From positions 124,001-188,000 of the forward strand of contig NZ_VFES01000008.1 of NCBI RefSeq assembly GCF_007858185.1: a DNA stretch of 64,000 nt. The letters are read 5' to 3'. The notes under the pieces are model-generated. The model worked only from the letters and a program-made list of their open reading frames with translations. It made no database searches and was not told the origin of the DNA. Each line of letters starts with the position of its first letter. Position 1 is the stretch's first letter. The translations under genes were made by a program, and so were the position numbers. Below, in pieces: positions 27,167 through 35,509 of the stretch. The DNA comes from Pseudomonas grimontii. GTDB lineage: Bacteria > Pseudomonadota > Gammaproteobacteria > Pseudomonadales > Pseudomonadaceae.

Positions 27167-27952
27167 ATGGAACTCACTGACGTCAACGACAGCAGCAAAT
27201 CGGCCGGCGCAACCCTCGTCAAACCCGTTTCCAACGCCATACGCATCTTGCGTTACCTCAGTCAGGTGGGTACGCCGGAACGTTCAGTGGACATCGCCCG
27301 GCAACTGAAAATCAATCCAAGCACCTGCTTCAACATCCTGCGTACCCTGGTGCAAGAGGAGGTGGTCGATTTCAGTGCTCTTTCCAAGCGTTACACCGTG
27401 GGCCTGGGCCTGGCGCGTCTGGTCGAACAATTGGTTACCCAGGGTCATCGCGTTCAGATGGCCAAACCGCTGTTGCAGAACCTGGCTGCACGCCAGCGGG
27501 TGACCATCACCCTGTGGCGAAAAATGAGCCCTGACCGCATCGTCATTGTCAGTTCCGCTGCAAGCCCGACCGATGTGCGTATCGACATGGCCGAAGGTCA
27601 GCGTCTGCCGATTCTGATGGGCGCCAGCGGCCGGTTGTTCGCTACGCAGATCGACCTCGACGATCCGGAAGTACAGAGCAGTTTCGAGACGATTCGTTGG
27701 GCTCAACCTCTTTCGCTGGAGGTTTACCGTGAGGAAGTGAGACAGGCTGCCGAGCGTGGTTGGGCAATGGACGACGGGCATTTCTCGGGGGGGATTCTTG
27801 CGATTGCGGCGCCGGTCTTTTCACCGACCAACAGCATCGATTTCACCGTGTCAGCAGTGATGTTCCGTGGCCAACGGGACGAAGAGGGCCTTGCCGAACT
27901 GGGCAAGGCGTTGATCGAGTTCTGTAGCGAAGTGGCCGGCGTACTCTACTGA
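27167..27952 (+). CDS. ditR: IclR-family transcriptional regulator
   Basis: 261 residues. N-terminal winged helix-turn-helix at about residues 22-80 (SNAIRILRYLSQVG, then DIARQLKINPSTCFNILRTLVQE) and a C-terminal IclR effector domain with MGASGRLFAT and AAPVFSPTNSIDFTVSAVMF. DitR of the abietane cluster is an IclR-type activator required for induction, as I recall, and the gene lies next to ditE here. Only nine bases separate its end from the convergent ditF gene. Confidence 0.9.
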   Translation: MELTDVNDSSKSAGATLVKPVSNAIRILRYLSQVGTPERSVDIARQLKINPSTCFNILRTLVQEEVVDFSALSKRYTVGLGLARLVEQLVTQGHRVQMAKPLLQNLAARQRVTITLWRKMSPDRIVIVSSAASPTDVRIDMAEGQRLPILMGASGRLFATQIDLDDPEVQSSFETIRWAQPLSLEVYREEVRQAAERGWAMDDGHFSGGILAIAAPVFSPTNSIDFTVSAVMFRGQRDEEGLAELGKALIEFCSEVAGVLY

Positions 27953-27961
27953 GGCGCGCCG

Positions 27962-29152
27962 TTACTCGCGAACCAGTAGCAGGCTGCCCCCCAGCGGGCC
28001 GCCTCCGGCTGCCACCGTACTGGCGCGGTGTTCGCGGGTTTGCCGGCCTTCGGCACGGCCCCACAGTTGCAGGCAGGCTTCATGCACGTAACCCAGGCCG
28101 TGGGTGCGTCCGCCAGACAGCTGCCCGCCATTGGTATTGATGGGCAAGCTGCCCTCCAGTGCGATGCGCGTGCCACCCTCGACGAACGCACCACTTTCCC
28201 CGGTGGGGCACAGGCCCAGGGCTTCAAGCCAGATCAGGGTCAAGATCGAAAATCCGTCATACAACTGCGCAGATTCAACATCCTGCGGGGTGTAGTCGGT
28301 GCGTGCCCACATCATCTCTCCGACATCGAAGGCGGCCATTTTGGTCAGGGAGATCTGATCCCACGACCATGGCTGGTTCAACGCTGCGCCCATGGCCTCG
28401 ATGCGGATCGGTTTGTTCGGCTGGTCCTGGGCGATATCGCGACGGGACAGGATGATGGCGGTGGACGCATCGCAATGCACGTCGCAGTCGAACATGCGCA
28501 GAGGCGTTGAAATCATCCGCGATGCCATGTAGTCGTCCATGCTCATCGGCGTGCGATACAGCGCCTTAGGGTTGCGCATGGCGTTCTGGCGACACGTCAG
28601 GGCTATCTGCGCCAGCTGCTCCGGTCGGGTGCCGTATTCATGGAAGTGACGCTGGGCATACAACGCCATCAGGTTGATGCCCGATTGCACATTGAACGGG
28701 GTAAACCACTGCCAGGCGTAGCTGCTGTCGCGACCCTGGGTTTTATTGGTCAGTGCGCCGGCCTGTTTGTTGACCATGCGCGCCGACGCTTCGGTGATGG
28801 TGCGAAACACCAGTACGTGCTTGCACAGGCCCGCCGCAATCGCCATGGCGCCGTTGATCACCCCGGTGAGCGGGCCGGGCCCTTCATAACCGCCACCGAA
28901 CCAGTTGACGTTGAGCCCGAGGGCACTCTTCAGCGCACTGGGACCGACCGGTGAAAACGGGTCGCCATTGTTGTTGTCGCCCGGCCAGCAGGCCACGCCG
29001 TCGATGTCGCTGCGTTGCAGGCCGGCGTCCGCAATGGCTTCCAGGCAGGCATCCAGGGTCAGGCGCATCGCTGACTTGCTCGACGGTCGCCCGATCTCTG
29101 ATTGACCGATACCGGTAATGGCTACGTCTTTTTCATAACGATGATCGAACAT
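27962..29152 (-). CDS. ditF: Thiolase-fold lipid-transfer protein, probable aldolase subunit
   Basis: 396 residues; ATG 29152 overlaps the stop of the upstream DUF35 gene by one base. Sterol-carrier-type thiolase family: VAITGIGQSEIGRP start, GEMMWARTDYTPQDVESAQLYDGFSILTLIWLEALGLC, and INTNGGQLSGGRTHGLGYVHEA near the C-terminus. The segment that holds the nucleophilic Cys in true thiolases reads GYEGPGPLTGVINGAMAIAAG, with no Cys. Together with the DUF35 partner this resembles the Ltp2-ChsH2 retro-aldolase of steroid side-chain degradation more than a thiolase. Aldol cleavage of a CoA ester is therefore my preferred inference. Confidence 0.85.
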   Translation of the reverse strand: MFDHRYEKDVAITGIGQSEIGRPSSKSAMRLTLDACLEAIADAGLQRSDIDGVACWPGDNNNGDPFSPVGPSALKSALGLNVNWFGGGYEGPGPLTGVINGAMAIAAGLCKHVLVFRTITEASARMVNKQAGALTNKTQGRDSSYAWQWFTPFNVQSGINLMALYAQRHFHEYGTRPEQLAQIALTCRQNAMRNPKALYRTPMSMDDYMASRMISTPLRMFDCDVHCDASTAIILSRRDIAQDQPNKPIRIEAMGAALNQPWSWDQISLTKMAAFDVGEMMWARTDYTPQDVESAQLYDGFSILTLIWLEALGLCPTGESGAFVEGGTRIALEGSLPINTNGGQLSGGRTHGLGYVHEACLQLWGRAEGRQTREHRASTVAAGGGPLGGSLLLVRE

Positions 29153-29550
29153 CACTGATCCTTCTCGAACAGAGGTAACCATACATCCTCGACATTGAGG
29201 AAGCTGACCCGTACCGGCATGTCGATCTGCACATCCGTGACCGGCATGCCCACCACGTTGCTCACGAACTGCAAGCCGGGTTGCTCAACCAACTCGATGA
29301 TCGCCACCACATAGGGCACCTCCAGGTCGGGGGTCCAGGGCTGATAGTTGATGGTGAAGCTGAGCACTTTGCCCTTGCCGGACACCGCTTGCGGCGCCAC
29401 GTCAAAGCTTGCGCAATGCGGGCAGAGCGGGGCGGGCGGGTGGAAATACCGGCTACAGGCCGCGCAGCGATGAACGAGCAGTTCGCCCTGTTGACCGCCT
29501 TGCCAGAAGGCGCGGTTGTCGGCGTTGAGTGCAGGCAGTTTTCTAGGCAT
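29152..29550 (-). CDS. DUF35 OB-fold/zinc-ribbon protein, partner of DitF
   Basis: 132 residues from ATG 29550 (MPRKLPAL), which fits family alignments; an ATG at 29586 is also in frame but lacks a ribosome binding site. The zinc ribbon has four Cys in HRCAACSRYFHPPAPLCPHC, followed by an OB-fold domain (VLSFTINYQPWTPDLEVPYVVAIIEL). DUF35 proteins form complexes with thiolase-fold lipid-transfer proteins; here the two genes overlap by one base, so a stoichiometric complex with DitF is likely. Confidence 0.85.
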   Translation of the reverse strand: MPRKLPALNADNRAFWQGGQQGELLVHRCAACSRYFHPPAPLCPHCASFDVAPQAVSGKGKVLSFTINYQPWTPDLEVPYVVAIIELVEQPGLQFVSNVVGMPVTDVQIDMPVRVSFLNVEDVWLPLFEKDQ

Positions 29551-29598
29551 CAGCGGTCCGCAGGTGAGTGTTTGACTTGAAGTCATACAGTATCATTT

Positions 29599-29621
29599 GT
29601 ACATATTTTCTAAAAGTGTCA
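29599..29621 (+). promoter_or_regulatory. GTACA-N13-TGTCA dyad upstream of ditG
   Basis: Matches the dit-wide spaced dyad. It also shares with 31439-31461 an extended form, GTACAT-N10-AGTGTC followed one base later by TATATTT. Lies between the divergent DUF35/ditF and ditG/ditH units. Confidence 0.5.
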
Positions 29622-29689
29622 TATATTTATCTGGACAAAGGCGCGAATCGACCGTTCGCGCCGTAAAACAACAACAAGAGGATTTCGCG

Positions 29690-30391
29690 ATGTTCCAATC
29701 ATTATTGGACAAGAGGGTAGTCGTCACCGGCGGGTTTGGTGCCCTCGGCAGCGCACTTGGCACATTTCTGCTGGCGCGAGGCGCGCGGGTTGCGTTGCTG
29801 GATCGCAACGAGGCCCCAGCTGCCTTGCTGGATACGGAAAACCTGCTGTGCCTGGGCGGTGTCGACCTGACCTCGAGCGAGTCGGCCAGCGCTGCGTTCG
29901 AGCAGGTCGCGGCGCATTTGGGTGGCATCGACGGTTTGGTCAATGTCGCGGGCGGTTTTGCCTGGGAGACCGTCGAAGGCGGCAGCCTGCTGACCTGGGA
30001 TCGGCTTTACCAGATGAACGTGCGTACCGCCGTGGTCAGTTCCCAGTCTGCGTTGGCGCACCTGCTGGATTCCAAGGCCGGGCGCATCGTCAACATTGGC
30101 GCGCTGGCCTCGGTCAAAGCCGCAACCGGTATGGGGGCTTATGCCGCCTCCAAGGCCGGTGTAGCCCGGTTGACCGAGGCGTTGGCCGAGGAGCTGAAGG
30201 ATCGTGGTGTAACGGTCAACGCTGTGCTGCCGAGCATCATTGACACCCCCGCCAACCGCGCCGACATGCCTGATGCCGACAGCGGCCGCTGGGTCACTCC
30301 GCAGGCGTTGGCGGCGGTAGTGGCGTTTCTGTTATCCGACGAAGCCGCAGCGGTAACCGGTGCACTGCTGCCTGTGAGTGGCCGCGTATGA
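29690..30391 (+). CDS. ditG: SDR family oxidoreductase
   Basis: 233 residues. ATG 29690 has AGAGGA upstream; the frame is open to 29597 but that part overlaps the control region. TGGFGALG cofactor motif, NVAGGF, YAASK intact, though the catalytic Ser position reads GALAS. Short SDR ending SGRV. Its stop overlaps the ditH start (ATGA), so the two are coupled. Probably oxidises a hydroxyl generated in ring degradation; the name is by synteny. Confidence 0.8.
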   Translation: MFQSLLDKRVVVTGGFGALGSALGTFLLARGARVALLDRNEAPAALLDTENLLCLGGVDLTSSESASAAFEQVAAHLGGIDGLVNVAGGFAWETVEGGSLLTWDRLYQMNVRTAVVSSQSALAHLLDSKAGRIVNIGALASVKAATGMGAYAASKAGVARLTEALAEELKDRGVTVNAVLPSIIDTPANRADMPDADSGRWVTPQALAAVVAFLLSDEAAAVTGALLPVSGRV

Positions 30392-31386
30392 GGCTGGTGA
30401 CGTATACCGATGCCGAAGGTTTTGATCGCGCGGGGGCATTGCTCAATCGGGACCAGCAGGTGCTCGATCTGCAAAATGCTTACCGCCTGCGAGAAGGTCG
30501 TGACAGTGTGGCATTGAGCAGCATTCTGGCCTTGGTGGAGGCCGGTGAGCCGGCGTTGAACCTGGCCCGTGCGCTGGTCACCAAGGCACCCTCGGCGGCG
30601 GTGCTGGAGCGTGCCAGCGTGAAGCTGCGCGCACCGATCCAGCCACCTCCACAAATGCGCGACTGTTCCTGCTTCGAATTGCATCTGCGCCAGAGCTTCG
30701 CGGCGGCCCGTCGCGCGCGTGCGCTACGTACCGAAGACCCGGAAGCCACGCTGAAAGCGATGAACACTCGTGCTGACGATCGGGTCATCGAGACTTTCAA
30801 CAAGCAGCCCATCTACTACAAGGGCAACCGTTTCGCGGTGATTGGCATCGACGATGAATTTCAATGGCCGAGCTACAGCCGGGCGATGGATTTCGAACTC
30901 GAGTTCGGTTGCTACATCGGTAAGCGCGGCAAGGACATCAGCCGTGAGGCCGCCCGGGCGCATATCGTCGGCTACACCATCTTCAACGACATGAGTGCCC
31001 GCGACGCCCAGGCCCTGGAAATGCCCGGCATGCTCGGCCCGGCCAAGAGCAAGGATTTTGATACGGCCAACATTATGGGGCCCTGCCTGGTGACAGCCGA
31101 TGAACTGGGTGATCCCTATGACCTGAATATGGTTGCCCGGGTCAATGGCGAGGAGTGGGGGCGCGGTAATACCCGTGATATGCGCTGGAGTTTCGAAGAC
31201 GTGATTGCCCACGTGTCCCGCTCGGAAACCCTGTACCCCGGTGAGTTTCTGGGCTCCGGCACGGTCGGCAACGGCTGCGGCCTGGAGCAATTACGTTATT
31301 TGAAGCCTGGCGATGTGGTTGAACTGGAGATCGACGGCATTGGTGTGCTGCGTACTCAAGCGGGCAAGCCATCGAGCAAGGATTGA
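30388..31386 (+). CDS. ditH: FAH family hydrolase/isomerase/decarboxylase
   Basis: 332 residues. Longer FAH type with an N-terminal domain, QPPPQMRDCSCFELHLRQ, the metal motif AMDFELEFGCYIG, and FNDMSARDAQALEMPG. Family members include fumarylpyruvate/acetoacetate hydrolases and homoprotocatechuate isomerase/decarboxylases. In dit loci DitH is assigned to isomerisation/decarboxylation after ring cleavage; here I rely on order and family. Confidence 0.82.
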   Translation: MRLVTYTDAEGFDRAGALLNRDQQVLDLQNAYRLREGRDSVALSSILALVEAGEPALNLARALVTKAPSAAVLERASVKLRAPIQPPPQMRDCSCFELHLRQSFAAARRARALRTEDPEATLKAMNTRADDRVIETFNKQPIYYKGNRFAVIGIDDEFQWPSYSRAMDFELEFGCYIGKRGKDISREAARAHIVGYTIFNDMSARDAQALEMPGMLGPAKSKDFDTANIMGPCLVTADELGDPYDLNMVARVNGEEWGRGNTRDMRWSFEDVIAHVSRSETLYPGEFLGSGTVGNGCGLEQLRYLKPGDVVELEIDGIGVLRTQAGKPSSKD

Positions 31387-31405
31387 CGCATACGTGAATG
31401 ACGGA

Positions 31406-31436
31406 AGAATTCACTTACAAGTAGAAAGTGAATTCT
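31406..31436. terminator. Inverted repeat after ditH, terminator or operator
   Basis: Perfect 11-base arms AGAATTCACTT / AAGTGAATTCT with a 9-base loop, 20 bases after the ditH stop and just before the ditA1 control site. There is no T-run; it may end ditGH transcription or be a regulator site. Confidence 0.45.
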
Positions 31437-31438
31437 AT

Positions 31439-31461
31439 GTACATAAATAGAGAAAGTGTCT
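31439..31461 (+). promoter_or_regulatory. GTACA-N13-TGTCT dyad upstream of ditA1
   Basis: Same spacing and extended form (GTACAT-N10-AGTGTC-N-TATATTT) as 29599-29621. Ends 48 bases before the ditA1 start. Confidence 0.5.
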
Positions 31462-31509
31462 TATATTTCGTTGCGACCACTGTCGTGACGCTCTGATCAG
31501 GAGGCAATC

Positions 31510-32910
31510 ATGCTAACAAAAACAAGCCCCGTATTGTCTGATGGAACCAAGGTCTCGGACCTTATCTATCCATCCAGCCGTGAAGTACAAATGCGCGTGT
31601 TGTCTGACCGCGAAATCTACGAGCTGGAGATGGAAAAAATCTTCGGCAAGATCTGGGTACTCCTGGGTCACGAGTCGGAGATCCCCAATTCCGGGGACTT
31701 CATGGTCCGCGACCTGGGCTCCGACTCGGTCATTGTTGCCCGTGGCAAAGAGGGCGAGGTGTTTGTAAACCTCAATGTGTGCCCGCACCGCGGCATGCGC
31801 ATCAGTACCGCTGATTGCGGCAATACACAAATTCATAAATGCATCTACCACGGCTGGGCCTTCCGCCCGAATGGCGACTTTGTCGGCTCACCCGTCGAGC
31901 GTGAATGCATGCACGGCAAAATGCTGCCCAAAGAAGAACTGGGCCTGAAAAAGGCTCGGGTCACGCTGTATGGCGGTCTGGTCTTTGCGACCTGGAATAT
32001 CGATGGACCATCGTTCGACGAATTCCTGGGCGATGCCAAGTGGTATTACGACATGCTCTTCTGCCGCTCCGACAAAGGCATGGAAGTACTCGGTCCACCG
32101 CAGCGCTTTATCGTTAACGCCAACTGGAAGACGGCTGGCGAGCAATCGGCGGCCGACGGTTTCCACACACTGACCTTGCACCGCTGGTTAGGCGAAGTGG
32201 GTAACTACGCCAAGAAAGGCGAGGGCGAAACAGCCGACCTCAGCCCGGAAATGATCGGCGTCGAAATCAGCTCGCCGCACGGCCATGCGCTGCGTTGCAT
32301 CGACCTGGCGCGCAAGATCAAGCGCCTCACCGGACTCGATCCGGCAGAGTTGAGTGTGCAGCAAAAGCTCGAAGCATTGCCGCCTGCCGGCATGACCGCC
32401 GACATGGTCGAACAGCTGGCACGCAACTTGACCGAAGATCAGTTGAAAGTGCTCACCAGCATGCCGCCGCAAGTCGGTGGGATGTTCCCGAATATTCTTT
32501 TCGGTTTTGTCTACATTCCGCAGCCGGATGGCACTGTCGTCGGCTCGATGACCCTGCACGCCTACGTGCCGCAAGGTCCGGACAAGCTCGAGTTCGTCAA
32601 CTGGGTGTTTGCCGAGAAAGACGCTTCCCCGGAACTGCGCGACAAGATGCTCAAGCAAACCATCCAGCTGTTCGGCACGTCCGGCATGGTCGAGCAGGAT
32701 GACTCCGATACCTGGCCGCACATGACGCTGGCTGCCAAGGGGGCGATGGGCCGCAAGAGCACGATGAAATACCAGGCAGTCTTTGAAACCGGAGCACCGG
32801 AAGGGTGGCCTGGCCCCGGCATCGTCAACGAAGGTTTCACCAAGGACGATACCCAGTGGCACTGGTGGTTGTACTGGCATGAGCTGATGACCGCATCGGA
32901 CGAGAAATAA
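31510..32910 (+). CDS. ditA1: Ring-hydroxylating dioxygenase large (alpha) subunit, Rieske type
   Basis: 466 residues; ATG 31510 with AGGAGG upstream. Rieske [2Fe-2S] ligands C-x-H in CPHRGM (about residue 91) and C-x2-H in CIYHGW (about 112). Mononuclear iron site in the segment AADGFHTLTLHRW (His-x4-His, about residues 217-224). In the dit pathway this enzyme dihydroxylates the aromatic C ring of 7-oxodehydroabietic acid at C11/C12. The beta subunit gene follows. The ferredoxin is encoded at 22503 and no dedicated reductase is adjacent. Confidence 0.92.
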   Translation: MLTKTSPVLSDGTKVSDLIYPSSREVQMRVLSDREIYELEMEKIFGKIWVLLGHESEIPNSGDFMVRDLGSDSVIVARGKEGEVFVNLNVCPHRGMRISTADCGNTQIHKCIYHGWAFRPNGDFVGSPVERECMHGKMLPKEELGLKKARVTLYGGLVFATWNIDGPSFDEFLGDAKWYYDMLFCRSDKGMEVLGPPQRFIVNANWKTAGEQSAADGFHTLTLHRWLGEVGNYAKKGEGETADLSPEMIGVEISSPHGHALRCIDLARKIKRLTGLDPAELSVQQKLEALPPAGMTADMVEQLARNLTEDQLKVLTSMPPQVGGMFPNILFGFVYIPQPDGTVVGSMTLHAYVPQGPDKLEFVNWVFAEKDASPELRDKMLKQTIQLFGTSGMVEQDDSDTWPHMTLAAKGAMGRKSTMKYQAVFETGAPEGWPGPGIVNEGFTKDDTQWHWWLYWHELMTASDEK

Positions 32911-33005
32911 GCGTTCGCCAGTCCTGGTTCGACAGCGGTCCTAGCGGGCCGCAGTCGCCGGTAACAGCATTCACGAGTACAAGAATAAAAGTTAAGGAGT
33001 TACTC

Positions 33006-33581
33006 ATGGCTCAGGTTCAACAACGCGGTGTGGAGGATATCCAGCCGGGTTCCCCAGTCGGTACCAAGCGAGTACCGGTGGGTTCGCCGATTTACAACGA
33101 TGTGGTGACCTTTCTCTACGAGGAAGCCACGCTGCTCGACCAGATTCGCCTGCAGGAGTGGGCCGAACGCCTGGACACCGACCTGGTGTACACCGTGCCG
33201 CTGCGCCAGACGCGCTTGGCCGCCGAGTTGAAAACCACCATCGTGCGCAGCGTTCAGCATTACCACGATGACTACCGCTCGATCATGGGCCGAATCCTGC
33301 GCCTGTCCGGCAAAAGTGCCTGGGCGGAAGATCCTCCTTCGCGTACCCGACGTCTGGTGACTAACGTGTTTGTCGAAGAAACCGACAAGAGCGATGAGTT
33401 TGTGGTGACCAGTTACCTGCTGCTGACCCGTAGCCGTTTCAAAGATCACCATGTCGACATCATCAGTGGCGAACGGCGTGATGTGCTGCGTCTGAGTGAG
33501 GCGGGATTCAAGCTGGCGCGGCGCGAAGTCATCATCGACCAAGCGGTGCTTGGAACGCCAAATCTGGCCGTCTTCCTCTAG
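33006..33581 (+). CDS. ditA2: Ring-hydroxylating dioxygenase small (beta) subunit
   Basis: 191 residues; AAGGAG upstream of ATG 33006. NTF2-like beta subunit with YNDVVTFLYEEATLLDQIRLQEW near the N-terminus, the common RTRRLVTNVFVEE segment in the middle and a C-terminal VIIDQAVLGTPNLAVFL. It caps the alpha3beta3 oxygenase with DitA1. No further gene is carried on this strand before 34508. Confidence 0.92.
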   Translation: MAQVQQRGVEDIQPGSPVGTKRVPVGSPIYNDVVTFLYEEATLLDQIRLQEWAERLDTDLVYTVPLRQTRLAAELKTTIVRSVQHYHDDYRSIMGRILRLSGKSAWAEDPPSRTRRLVTNVFVEETDKSDEFVVTSYLLLTRSRFKDHHVDIISGERRDVLRLSEAGFKLARREVIIDQAVLGTPNLAVFL

Positions 33582-33665
33582 GCATTATCGGCGGTCTGGT
33601 TCGAATCCGGATCGCCGGGCCTTGCGGATGATGGTCGCGCGGCTTTTGATATGGGAGCCGTGTGA

Positions 33666-34406
33666 CTATTGGTGCTGCCTAAGCCACTCCTGGTCCTGGG
33701 CGCACAATTTGAACTGTTCATTGCTGAAGTCCAGCGTCGAACCCTTCATGCGCAGTGCCTGTTCCGCGCGTTCGGGTTGTTGGCTGTAGCAGCGGCCGGT
33801 GTTCAGGGCATGAATCTGCTCGTCGAGGTTGTACGCGCGCCCCATCGAAATCAGGGTGCAGCGGCGAAGTAAAAGAGCCGCTTCGGCGGCTTCTTCATTG
33901 AGGGCATTCAGTGCCCAGCGTGCCATGCCTTCGCGAAGATTGATGCCGCAATAGGGTGAGGGTCCTTCGATCATGGTGCCGTCTACTTCCCAGGTCAGGT
34001 CTTCATTGCCATCGCGTACCAACGTAGAGCGGGTGCGGTTGTCGATGCGCTGGCCCACGCTAATGTCATAGCGGCGCTGGCGGGAGCCACGTGCGGCAGC
34101 AGCAATGGCGAGCCCCGCGAGATCGAGCAAGTGGGTGCATTGATGACTGGCGTCGGTCTGCCGGGTGACTGAATGGGCTATCCGGTCCAGCTTCATCCCC
34201 CGCAATTGCTGTAATTGATTGCAAGCCTGCGGGCACAGGGAATAGGGATAGCGCAGCGCTTCACCGCCAATGGCGATGACTTCACCTGCGCGGTAGCTGA
34301 CCCACACCCGGAAGTGGTGGAAGTCGTCTTCCAGAGCGGCGCGAACTTCGCCCGTGCCATTGGCATGCTGAGCAATGATGTCTACGCGGCGACGAAATGC
34401 AGTCAT
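33666..34406 (-). CDS. DUF2889 family protein
   Basis: 246 residues; ATG 34406 has AAGGA eight bases upstream (the frame begins at a TTG two codons earlier). The N-terminal part AALEDDFHHFRVWVSYRAGEV and RYPYSLCPQACNQLQQLRG fit the DUF2889 family, often found beside ring-hydroxylating or CoA-dependent catabolic genes and of unknown biochemistry. Convergent with ditA2 and divergent from ditI, sharing the dyad at 34459-34481. A conserved Asp-Asp-x-His-His suggests possible metal binding. Confidence 0.75.
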   Translation of the reverse strand: MTAFRRRVDIIAQHANGTGEVRAALEDDFHHFRVWVSYRAGEVIAIGGEALRYPYSLCPQACNQLQQLRGMKLDRIAHSVTRQTDASHQCTHLLDLAGLAIAAAARGSRQRRYDISVGQRIDNRTRSTLVRDGNEDLTWEVDGTMIEGPSPYCGINLREGMARWALNALNEEAAEAALLLRRCTLISMGRAYNLDEQIHALNTGRCYSQQPERAEQALRMKGSTLDFSNEQFKLCAQDQEWLRQHQ

Positions 34407-34458
34407 CCTCAATATCCTTGTTTCAATGCTGTTCAGGCTGACGAAATAAGCTATATTT

Positions 34459-34481
34459 GAACACTATAACCAAAAATGTTC
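34459..34481 (-). promoter_or_regulatory. GAACA-N13-TGTTC dyad between DUF2889 gene and ditI
   Basis: The most symmetrical copy of the dit-wide dyad: GAACA and TGTTC are exact reverse complements with 13 bases between. Lies about midway in the 101-base divergent intergenic region. Confidence 0.55.
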
Positions 34482-34507
34482 ACTAAAAAACAAGAAGTGG
34501 AGTGACT

Positions 34508-35308
34508 ATGGCACTGCTAAATGAACAGGTTGCGCTGATTACTGGCGCAGGTGGCGGAATCGGCCGCGGCATTGCGCTGAACTTTGCCAAAGAGGGCGCT
34601 GCCGTGGTGGTCGCCGAGCTGGATGTCACCAGTGGCGAGGCCGTAGTCGCCGAACTCAAAGCGCTGGGTGCCCAAGCGGTGTTCATCAAGACTGACGTGT
34701 GCAGCAAGGCCGATATCGAAGCCGCCGTGCAATTAGCCGTTGATCAATTTGGTGGCCTGGACATCCTGGTTAACAATGCCTTTGCACCCACCCCTAATGT
34801 CCTTCTGGAAGAAAAAACCGACGCGATGCTGGAGCAAACCCTCGGCTCTACAGTGTGGGCGGCCTGGTGGGCGATGAAAGCCGCACTGCCGCATATGAAA
34901 GCGCGGGGCGGTGGCAAGATCATCAACTTCTATTCAATCGATATCGAGATCGGCGCCTGGCTGCACGGCGATTACAACACGGCCAAGGCAGCGATCGTCG
35001 GGCTGACTCGCAGCGCCGCCTCTGAATGGGGGCGGTTCAACATTCGAACCAATGCCATCGCACCTACCGCGATGGGCGCCACCTTCCACAAACTTGCCGC
35101 AGAAAACCCGGGCTTTGCCGAAATGTCCGCTTCAATGCGTCCGCTGGGCCGCTGTGGCGAGCCTGAAGCCGACATTGGCCCGGTGGTGGTATTCCTCGCG
35201 TCGGAGATGTCGCGCTTTATCACCGGCGAGACCATTCACGTCGACGGTGGCCTGCACCTACCCGGTTACAACTCCCGCCCCAAAGGCATTCCCGTGCGCG
35301 AGTATTGA
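34508..35308 (+). CDS. ditI: SDR family oxidoreductase
   Basis: 266 residues; ATG 34508 with GGAG upstream (start-like codon at 34502 is too close). TGAGGGIG motif, NNAFAP, YNTAK intact, and Ser in FYSIDIE at the catalytic Ser position. C-terminal extension YNSRPKGIPVREY after the usual VDGGL. By order it corresponds to ditI, a dehydrogenase of the abietane pathway; the exact substrate is not readable from sequence. Confidence 0.8.
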   Translation: MALLNEQVALITGAGGGIGRGIALNFAKEGAAVVVAELDVTSGEAVVAELKALGAQAVFIKTDVCSKADIEAAVQLAVDQFGGLDILVNNAFAPTPNVLLEEKTDAMLEQTLGSTVWAAWWAMKAALPHMKARGGGKIINFYSIDIEIGAWLHGDYNTAKAAIVGLTRSAASEWGRFNIRTNAIAPTAMGATFHKLAAENPGFAEMSASMRPLGRCGEPEADIGPVVVFLASEMSRFITGETIHVDGGLHLPGYNSRPKGIPVREY

Positions 35309-35327
35309 TTTCACACGATTAATGCAG

Positions 35328-35417
35328 GAGCGAGCTTGCTCGCGATGGACGTTAACGATAACGCGCACGTTCTTGTAAAACGCATTGTCCTTGAGTTCAT
35401 CGCAAGCAAGCTCACTC
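35328..35417. repeat. Inverted pair of REP-type elements
   Basis: GAGCGAGCTTGCTCGCGATG at 35328-35347 and CATCGCAAGCAAGCTCACTC at 35398-35417 are reverse complements with two mismatches. Each is itself a Pseudomonas REP-like palindrome. The pair lies between convergent ditI and ditJ and can fold into a large hairpin ending both transcripts. Confidence 0.65.
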
Positions 35418-35509
35418 ATACAAAGGCGACACCAGGCCCAAGAGAAGCGAAAGCTCGCTTCAAAGCGGGCTTTCGGCGTTGGATGGCCGACACATGCCAG
35501 GTAGTACTG

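Noticed and set aside
8076..31386. Steroid or bile-acid degradation cluster as an alternative identity
   Set aside because: Several families overlap, but the order A3-B-C-D-E-R and the DitE/DitR types fit the dit cluster, and no ketosteroid dehydrogenase (KstD) or 9-alpha-hydroxylase (KshA) genes are seen.
33669..33872. Plus-strand 67-codon frame inside the DUF2889 gene
   Set aside because: Antisense shadow; the minus-strand protein has recognisable family motifs and a ribosome binding site.
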